64,000 bases of DNA from Staphylococcus nepalensis (GTDB taxonomy: Bacteria > Bacillota > Bacilli > Staphylococcales > Staphylococcaceae): the NCBI RefSeq assembly GCF_014635045.1, contig NZ_BMCF01000004.1:62001-126000 (forward strand), in the 5' to 3' direction. Below, piece by piece: positions 58,890 through 64,000 of the stretch (the stretch's first letter is position 1; each line of letters begins with the position of its first letter). The notes under the pieces are model-generated. The model did no database searches, had not been told where the DNA came from, and saw only the letters and a program-made list of their open reading frames with translations. The translations under genes and the position numbers were made by a program.

Positions 58890-59624
58890 TTATAATTCTT
58901 TATTTTTCAGAAGTTTATAAGCACTTTCTGCAGCTTGTTGTTCTGATTCTTTTTTCGTTTTGCCTTTGCCTAATGCTACAGGCTTGTTTTCTAAAATAAC
59001 TTCAGAAGTAAATAAACGGTGATGTGCTGGTCCTTCCTCATTTACTAAACGATAAGTTACATCACCTTTATTTTGTCGATGCACAAACTCTTGGAACTGC
59101 GTTTTAAAATCAACGACGCCATCTAACTCATCTTCTTCTACAAATGGGAATATAACATTCTCTGCAAATTTCCACACCGACGTTAATCCTTGGTCTAAAT
59201 ATAGTGCACCTACAAATGCTTCAAAGGCATCTGATACAAGAGAGGGTCTTGTTCTGCCTCCTGTTTTTTCTTCCCCTTTACCCAATAAGATTAGGTCATG
59301 CAATTCAATTTTATTTGCGAATATTACAAGTGAGGGCTCACAAACAATTGTCGCACGCATTTTCGTTAAATTACCTTCAGGCAACTCTGGATATTTATCA
59401 AACAAATAGCGTGAAACCGTCAATTCTAATACCGCGTCTCCTAAAAACTCTAAACGTTCATTATGTTCTAATCGATTCATATTAAAATCATTAATGAAGC
59501 TCGAATGTGAAAAGGCTTGTTGGTATAAATCCACCTTATCAAAGGGTAAATCTAATTCTTGCATTTTTTTAGAAAATTTTTCTTGGAATGCTTTAACCAT
59601 TTCCATTTTTTTATGATTCGCCAA
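58890..59624 (-). CDS. rnc: Ribonuclease III
   Basis: Double-strand-specific RNase that processes rRNA precursors and antisense duplexes; 244 residues. The catalytic signature [15 protein letters not shown] is near residue 60; the second acidic site is in [16 protein letters not shown]; the C-terminal double-stranded RNA-binding domain (about 170-240) ends [19 protein letters not shown]. The start is TTG, preceded by GAGGAGG at about seven bases. It lies about 290 bases from acpP, past the acpP terminator. Confidence 0.97.
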   Translation of the reverse strand: MANHKKMEMVKAFQEKFSKKMQELDLPFDKVDLYQQAFSHSSFINDFNMNRLEHNERLEFLGDAVLELTVSRYLFDKYPELPEGNLTKMRATIVCEPSLVIFANKIELHDLILLGKGEEKTGGRTRPSLVSDAFEAFVGALYLDQGLTSVWKFAENVIFPFVEEDELDGVVDFKTQFQEFVHRQNKGDVTYRLVNEEGPAHHRLFTSEVILENKPVALGKGKTKKESEQQAAESAYKLLKNKEL

Positions 59625-59872
59625 TACATTTCCTCCTCAGTCAATCTTAATTTTGATTGTACTTATGCATTTACATTTTACGTGAATTTATTATAAAACT
59701 AAAGGAAAAACTGTTAATGATGCGCTATTTTATCCATAAATAAAAAGCCCAACAGGTGTTATATTTTCTAGTAAGCAATTTTGCCTAAACTTCCTATGCT
59801 AACCTCTAAATCATACAGAAATAGGTGGCAACGTTTCAAAAACAACAAATTTTTACTAAATTCTTTTTAAAA

Positions 59873-59907
59873 TAAAAAATCTGAGCCGTAAAATCCACGA
59901 CTCAGAT
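59873..59907 (-). terminator. acpP terminator
   Basis: ATCTGAGCCGT and ACGACTCAGAT form an 11-bp stem with one G-U pair, followed by TTTTTT on the minus strand. It lies directly after acpP and ends the fatty acid operon. Confidence 0.92.
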
Positions 59908-59916
59908 ATTTGCTCA

Positions 59917-60150
59917 TTATTTTTCCATACTATTGATAAAGTTAACTGCATCACCAACAGTGTTGATTTTTTCTGCTTCTTCATCTGGAATTTCAGTACC
60001 AAATTCATCTTCTAATTCCATAACTAATTCAGCAATATCAAGTGAGTCAGCGCCCAAATCATCTTTAAATGAAGCATCTTGAGTTACTTTTTCAGCGTCA
60101 ACACCTAAGCGGTCAACGATGATATCTTTTACTTTGTCGAAGTTTTCCAC
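59917..60150 (-). CDS. acpP: Acyl carrier protein
   Basis: 77-residue carrier for growing acyl chains. The phosphopantetheine attachment site is Ser36 in [20 protein letters not shown]. Helical, very acidic protein of standard length. The start codon is GTG with an almost perfect AAAGGAGGTGA eleven to seventeen bases upstream; no in-frame ATG is available. It is the last gene of fapR-plsX-fabD-fabG-acpP, with a gap of 240 bases after fabG that may carry an additional promoter, given the high demand for ACP. Confidence 0.97.
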   Translation of the reverse strand: MENFDKVKDIIVDRLGVDAEKVTQDASFKDDLGADSLDIAELVMELEDEFGTEIPDEEAEKINTVGDAVNFINSMEK

Positions 60151-60390
60151 GTCGATTCACCTCCTTTAAAAAGTCTATAATAGACTTTTATATTTTCCCA
60201 TGTTATCAATCGAAATACAAGTAGTATTTAATGAAATGGGGTTGTTATAAATATAATTTATTGAACCACAATTTTTTAGATGCTTTTCAATTAAAAACGA
60301 GTATTGAATGCATCATATACCTTAGAGCATGCCATACATTTTCAAGTCACTTCAAGTGATACAAAAATGATTTTCACGTCGTCTGGCATA

Positions 60391-61134
60391 TTATTCCATA
60401 AACATGCCACCGTTAACGTGTATCGTTTGACCAGTGATATATTTCGCTTTATCTGATGCTAAAAATGACACAGTATTAGCGATATCTTTATCCTCTCCGA
60501 ATCTTGATAATGGAATTTGTTCAAGCATTTGATCTTTAAGATCTTCACTTAACGCATCAGTCATATCAGATACGATAAATCCTGGCGCGACAGCATTCAC
60601 TGTAATATTTCTTGAAGCAAGTTCTTTGGCTGCTGATTTTGTTAAGCCAATCACACCTGCTTTTGTCGCTACATAATTAGCTTGTCCAGGATTTCCTACT
60701 GCCCCAACTACGCTGGATAAATTGATAATTGATCCGCTTTTTTGTCTTAACATTTGTGGCGTTACTTTTTGGATACAATTAAATACGCCTTTTAAATTAG
60801 TATCAATAACGTCATCCCATTCACTTTCTTTCATGCGCATTAATAAATTATCTCTTGTTATACCAGCATTATTAACAAGTACATCCACTGTACCAAACTG
60901 ACTAACAACTTCTTTAATCATTGCTTTTACTTCATCACCATTTGCAACGTTAGCTTGAATCGCAAAACTTTCTACACCTTTTGCTTTGATTTCTTCTACC
61001 ACAGCATCTGCTTTTGCTTTATTCCCAGCGTAATTAACAACAACATTGTAGCCTTCCTCAGCTAATTCAACTGCTATACTACGGCCGATACCTCTAGATG
61101 CTCCAGTTACTAATGCATTTTTAGTCATTTTCAT
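60391..61134 (-). CDS. fabG: 3-oxoacyl-[ACP] reductase FabG
   Basis: NADPH-dependent reductase of the fatty acid elongation cycle, 247 residues. Cofactor motif TGASRGIG (10-17), NNAG (88-91), catalytic Ser141, Tyr154 and Lys158 in the ANYVATK context, C-terminal [11 protein letters not shown]. It overlaps the end of fabD by 14 bases. It is a useful reference for the divergent TPP-controlled dehydrogenase at 49128-49880, which has Thr where this enzyme has Ser141. Confidence 0.97.
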   Translation of the reverse strand: MKMTKNALVTGASRGIGRSIAVELAEEGYNVVVNYAGNKAKADAVVEEIKAKGVESFAIQANVANGDEVKAMIKEVVSQFGTVDVLVNNAGITRDNLLMRMKESEWDDVIDTNLKGVFNCIQKVTPQMLRQKSGSIINLSSVVGAVGNPGQANYVATKAGVIGLTKSAAKELASRNITVNAVAPGFIVSDMTDALSEDLKDQMLEQIPLSRFGEDKDIANTVSFLASDKAKYITGQTIHVNGGMFME

Positions 61135-62047
61135 TCCACCCTTTTACATCTTCTAATGTTTGAATTGAAGTAAGTTTTACATCTTTACTTAGCTTTTTAA
61201 TTAAACCTGAAAGTACTTTACCAGGCCCAATTTCGATAAAATGATCAACGCCTTGGTCGATTAACCATTTTGTTGAATCTATAAATTGAACTGGAGAATA
61301 CAATTGTTTAATCATATTATCTTTAATTGTTTTAGCATTCGTTTCACCTTTAGCGTTTACATTTTGAACGACTGGAAATGATGCATCACGCCATTCAAAT
61401 TGTTCAATATAGTTGGCAAAGTCTGCTTCAATCACTTGCATCATTGATGAATGGAAAGGACCAGATACTGCTAAAGTCATCACGCGTTTAGCACCCATGG
61501 ACTTCCCTTCAGCAGCAAGTTTATCGATCAATGTTTTATGGCCTGAAACAACAATTTGTCCAGGCGCATTTATATTCGCTGGTTCAATGATTTCATCATC
61601 TGTCGAAAGTTCTTTACAAATTTCATCCACCTCATTGTAGTCGAGACCCAACACAGCTGCCATACTACCTACACCATCTGGAAAAGCAGCTGCCATGAGT
61701 TGCCCACGTTTGCGAACAATTTTCACCGCATCTTCAAAATTCAATACACCACTTGCTACTAAGCTTGCATATTCTCCTAAGCTATGTCCCATCGTATAAT
61801 CTACATCAACGTGCTCTAACGCGTTTAATAATGCTATACTGTGAGTTAATAAAGCAGGTTGTGTATTTTCAGTTTGGCCTAATTTGTCTTCAACATCTTC
61901 AAACATAGTTTCTAGAATATCAAAGTCCATTTGCGCTTGAGCTTCATTAAGAATAGACGTAGCTTTTTCATCATTGTTAAATAAGTCGTTAGCCATACCA
62001 ACTTTTTGTGATCCTTGTCCTGGGAAAATAATTGCTGTTTTACCCAT
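61121..62047 (-). CDS. fabD: Malonyl-CoA:ACP transacylase FabD
   Basis: Moves the malonyl group from CoA to ACP; 308 residues. The N-terminal [11 protein letters not shown] motif, the nucleophile Ser89 in [11 protein letters not shown], Arg in KRGQLM and the catalytic His in [10 protein letters not shown] are all visible. The gene overlaps the end of plsX by eight bases and fabG by 14, so the block plsX-fabD-fabG is tightly coupled. Confidence 0.97.
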   Translation of the reverse strand: MGKTAIIFPGQGSQKVGMANDLFNNDEKATSILNEAQAQMDFDILETMFEDVEDKLGQTENTQPALLTHSIALLNALEHVDVDYTMGHSLGEYASLVASGVLNFEDAVKIVRKRGQLMAAAFPDGVGSMAAVLGLDYNEVDEICKELSTDDEIIEPANINAPGQIVVSGHKTLIDKLAAEGKSMGAKRVMTLAVSGPFHSSMMQVIEADFANYIEQFEWRDASFPVVQNVNAKGETNAKTIKDNMIKQLYSPVQFIDSTKWLIDQGVDHFIEIGPGKVLSGLIKKLSKDVKLTSIQTLEDVKGWNEND

Positions 62048-63026
62048 TTTCTGTCCCCACCGTTTCTCTCATTGTATTTACAATGCTTAATTCTCCAGCA
62101 ACTTTAGCTTGACGAATCGCTGAATAAAATGCTTTTGCATTTGAACTACCATGCGCTTTCACGACAATACCATTTAACCCTAACAATACTGAACCGCCAT
62201 ACTCGGCATAATCCATTTTCGAAGTTAAATCATTCAAATCTTTACGCAACACAAGCGCTGCTAATTTGTTTTTAAAACTACTCAAAAGCGTAGATTTAAG
62301 CATTTTTCCTATAGATTTTGCTACACCTTCTAGATTTTTTAGAATCATATTTCCAGTATAACCATCTGTTACAACTACGTCTGCAGCATCATCCATTAAT
62401 GCTTTAGCTTCAACATTTCCAGAAAAATGAAAACCTTGTTGTTCTTCCATTAAGTGATATGCTTTTTTAGTTAATGTATTTCCTTTTGCTGCTTCTGTAC
62501 CAATATTAAGTAATGCAACAGAAGGTTGTTCAATATTTCGGATTTTTTGTGCATAAATATTACCTAATTGTGCATATTGTAATAAATGCTCTGCTTTTGC
62601 ATCAGCATTTGCGCCTACATCCATAAATACGAAACCTTTACCTGAAACAGTTGGTAAAGTTAATACTAATGCTGGTCTTTCAACACCTTTTATTCTACCT
62701 ACGATAAATAATCCAGCAGACATTAAAGCGCCCGTGTTTCCTGCTGAAACACAACCGTCCGCTTCACCAGATTTCACCGCTTCTGCCATACGCACAATTG
62801 AACTATCTTTTTTTCTTTTGATTGCTCTAACAGGTTCGTCTTCCATTGTTATCGCTTCTGTACAGTGACGCACTTCCACGCGTCCGTGGTTAATGTCACA
62901 TTTATTTTGGTCACCGAATAATATTATTTCTAAATCTTTAAAATCTTTGACCGCTTTTTCAACAGCTTCAAGAACGATGCCAGGCGCATCATCGCCACCC
63001 ATCATGTCGATAGCTATTTTAACCAT
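62040..63026 (-). CDS. plsX: Phosphate acyltransferase PlsX
   Basis: Converts acyl-ACP to acyl-phosphate, the first step of phospholipid synthesis in Gram-positives; 328 residues. Start [16 protein letters not shown], then [23 protein letters not shown] and [10 protein letters not shown], all conserved. The ATG at 63026 is chosen because GAGGA lies about eight bases upstream and overlaps alternative in-frame starts (ATG at 63035, GTG at 63041). It overlaps the fapR stop by eight bases. Confidence 0.96.
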   Translation of the reverse strand: MVKIAIDMMGGDDAPGIVLEAVEKAVKDFKDLEIILFGDQNKCDINHGRVEVRHCTEAITMEDEPVRAIKRKKDSSIVRMAEAVKSGEADGCVSAGNTGALMSAGLFIVGRIKGVERPALVLTLPTVSGKGFVFMDVGANADAKAEHLLQYAQLGNIYAQKIRNIEQPSVALLNIGTEAAKGNTLTKKAYHLMEEQQGFHFSGNVEAKALMDDAADVVVTDGYTGNMILKNLEGVAKSIGKMLKSTLLSSFKNKLAALVLRKDLNDLTSKMDYAEYGGSVLLGLNGIVVKAHGSSNAKAFYSAIRQAKVAGELSIVNTMRETVGTENG

Positions 63027-63588
63027 TTTGTTCATCCTCACTTGTATAATACATTTTAAAAGTACCCTTAAATACCAAAGTATCTTTGACGTACGAACAT
63101 ACTTTTATCATGAAATATTTATTTGTTATTTCAACAGCCTTTGCTTCTGCACGTACTGTATCATTTAACTTAACTTGTTTTAAAAATGTAACGTTACTTT
63201 CTTTAGTTAACACAACTGGTTTATGTATAAGTGCCACACATAGTGAATTAGCTTGAGCAAATAATACATGCCCTCTAGCAATCTCATTTCTAGTAAATAC
63301 TGAATCTTCATCAATATTAATAAGAGAGATCGCTTGATGATCTGGTTCTACGTTGATCACATCACCTATGATTTCACTTCCATCAATAGATCGAATACTT
63401 TCGTGATTTTTTCTAGCAACAGATTTAATTCTTTTTCTTAACTCGGGAATATTTAAGTATGTACGATCCAATCTAATTGTTTGAATACTGACCGAAAAAA
63501 GAATACTCAAATCAAGATCCGTAATAAAGGGGTTTTTTTCTATTTCTTTTTTAATTGCCTCACGACGTTCCTGTTTTTTTAACTTCAT
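63019..63588 (-). CDS. fapR: Fatty acid and phospholipid synthesis repressor FapR
   Basis: Malonyl-CoA-sensing repressor of fatty acid and phospholipid genes in Firmicutes; 189 residues. The N-terminal helix-turn-helix (about 18-45: [19 protein letters not shown]) is followed by a linker helix and a C-terminal hot-dog domain (about 75-185) that binds malonyl-CoA, with [20 protein letters not shown] central. It is the first gene of its operon, directly behind its own operator. In S. aureus recG lies upstream; here a divergent gene for a secreted protein does. Confidence 0.97.
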   Translation of the reverse strand: MKLKKQERREAIKKEIEKNPFITDLDLSILFSVSIQTIRLDRTYLNIPELRKRIKSVARKNHESIRSIDGSEIIGDVINVEPDHQAISLINIDEDSVFTRNEIARGHVLFAQANSLCVALIHKPVVLTKESNVTFLKQVKLNDTVRAEAKAVEITNKYFMIKVCSYVKDTLVFKGTFKMYYTSEDEQNG

Positions 63589-63608
63589 AGTATTCTATCT
63601 CCCTATTT

Positions 63609-63625
63609 TTAGTACCAAGTCTTAA
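63609..63625 (-). promoter_or_regulatory. FapR operator
   Basis: TTAGTACCAAGTCTTAA fits the 17-bp FapR box as I remember it (TTAGTACCTAGTCTTAA type), differing at the centre. It lies 14-30 bases downstream of the -10 box at 63639-63644 and 21 bases before the fapR start, the expected place for autorepression relieved by malonyl-CoA. Confidence 0.8.
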
Positions 63626-63638
63626 ACATTCCTAACAT

Positions 63639-63668
63639 ATCATAACACTTTCTATTTCAATTGCTCAA
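63639..63668 (-). promoter_or_regulatory. fapR promoter
   Basis: On the minus strand TTGAGC (-35, 63663-63668) and TATGAT (-10, 63639-63644) with an 18-base spacer. The FapR box follows directly downstream. Confidence 0.6.
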
Positions 63669-63888
63669 CTAAAAACGTACTACTTTTTATCATTCTATTT
63701 ACTCAATTCTCAGTTCTTTCATTTCAAGCTTTATTTTAATAATTTCAAAAATAACATACAAACCACAAAGTTTTTATGTTAAATTAAATAAAAATATAAT
63801 GTTTAATTAAAAAAGATGTATTTTATATATTAAATAATTTCATTAGAAATAATTGATTATTCATTTTATAACAAAGGGGTTAAGAACA

Positions 63889-64000
63889 ATGAAAAAAGCA
63901 ATAACAAGCACGCTACTCTCTGCTACATTATTCACATCTACTTCGGCCTTTAGTTTTGCAAAAGAAACAAATAGTGTGGTGCCAGAACAATTGGAATCAT
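63889..64000 (+). CDS. Secreted protein, N-terminal fragment (cut by window end)
   Basis: Only 37 codons are inside the window. They encode a clear Sec signal peptide: MKKAITSTLLSATLF followed by a small-residue region (TSTSAFSFA) and a likely signal peptidase cut after SFA, before KETNSVVPEQLES. AAAGGGGT lies about ten bases before the ATG. The mature part is too short to assign; staphylococcal extracellular proteases and other exoproteins have similar beginnings. It is oriented away from fapR. Confidence 0.75.
   Translation, partial: MKKAITSTLLSATLFTSTSAFSFAKETNSVVPEQLES

Larger units (their letters stand above)
63589..63888. other. Divergent intergenic region fapR / secreted-protein gene (300 bp)
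   Basis: The fapR side holds the FapR operator and promoter. The right part is extremely AT-rich, with a TATAAT at 63795-63800 that could serve the secreted-protein gene through a long leader. Confidence 0.55.

Overview
The window is AT-rich, low-GC Firmicute chromosome. Protein sequences, strong AGGAGG-type ribosome binding sites and gene order all point to a Staphylococcus. It is probably a coagulase-negative species, because the lytN/fmhC pair that S. aureus carries between sucD and dprA is absent. I cannot name the species from sequence alone. Nearly everything lies on the minus strand and is the conserved information-processing and cell-envelope core of staphylococci, read backwards from fapR (right) to rnjB (left).

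Right to left in the direction of transcription. (1) 53.2-63.6 kb: fapR-plsX-fabD-fabG-acpP (phospholipid and fatty acid synthesis, with a FapR operator in front of fapR), then rnc-smc-ftsY-ylxM-ffh (RNase III, chromosome condensation, signal recognition particle). (2) 46.3-48.7 kb: rpsP, rimM-trmD, rplS (ribosome and tRNA modification). (3) 41.1-46.3 kb, plus strand: two tandem paralogous YfhO-type membrane proteins. (4) 36.9-40.7 kb: rbgA-rnhB-sucC-sucD. (5) 28.1-36.6 kb: dprA-topA-trmFO-xerC-hslV-hslU-codY. (6) 19.4-27.7 kb: rpsB-tsf-pyrH-frr-uppS-cdsA-rseP-proS. (7) 10.0-19.0 kb: polC, rimP-nusA-rnpM-ylxQ-infB. (8) 0-7.1 kb: rbfA, truB-ribF-rpsO-pnp, rnjB.

Three places depart from this backbone. 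First, 7.1-10.0 kb separates infB from rbfA, which are normally adjacent. It holds a convergent pair: a plus-strand WYL-type transcriptional regulator and a minus-strand protein that looks like a diverged uracil-DNA-glycosylase-fold protein. Both promoters carry the same kind of inverted repeat (TAGAYA-N5/6-TGTCTA); in the glycosylase-like gene it fills the spacer between -35 and -10. I infer a small self-contained regulatory module. Second, 48.9-51.8 kb holds a TPP riboswitch with its own terminator and a visible antiterminator pairing. It lies in front of a short-chain dehydrogenase gene with an altered catalytic serine, followed by a flavin monooxygenase gene destroyed by two nonsense mutations and a frameshift and fused to a broken IS1182-type transposase. 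Third, at the right edge a plus-strand gene for a secreted protein begins next to fapR, where S. aureus has recG.

Regulation readable from sequence: FapR operator, TPP riboswitch, probable S15 leader, a CodY-like box upstream of the xerC-hslVU-codY operon, the WYL/UDG operator pair, and about a dozen intrinsic terminators that set transcript boundaries. Eight genes appear to start with TTG or GTG (rnjB, the WYL gene, nusA, rseP, xerC, topA, rnc, acpP). I found no tRNA or rRNA gene, CRISPR array or prophage.
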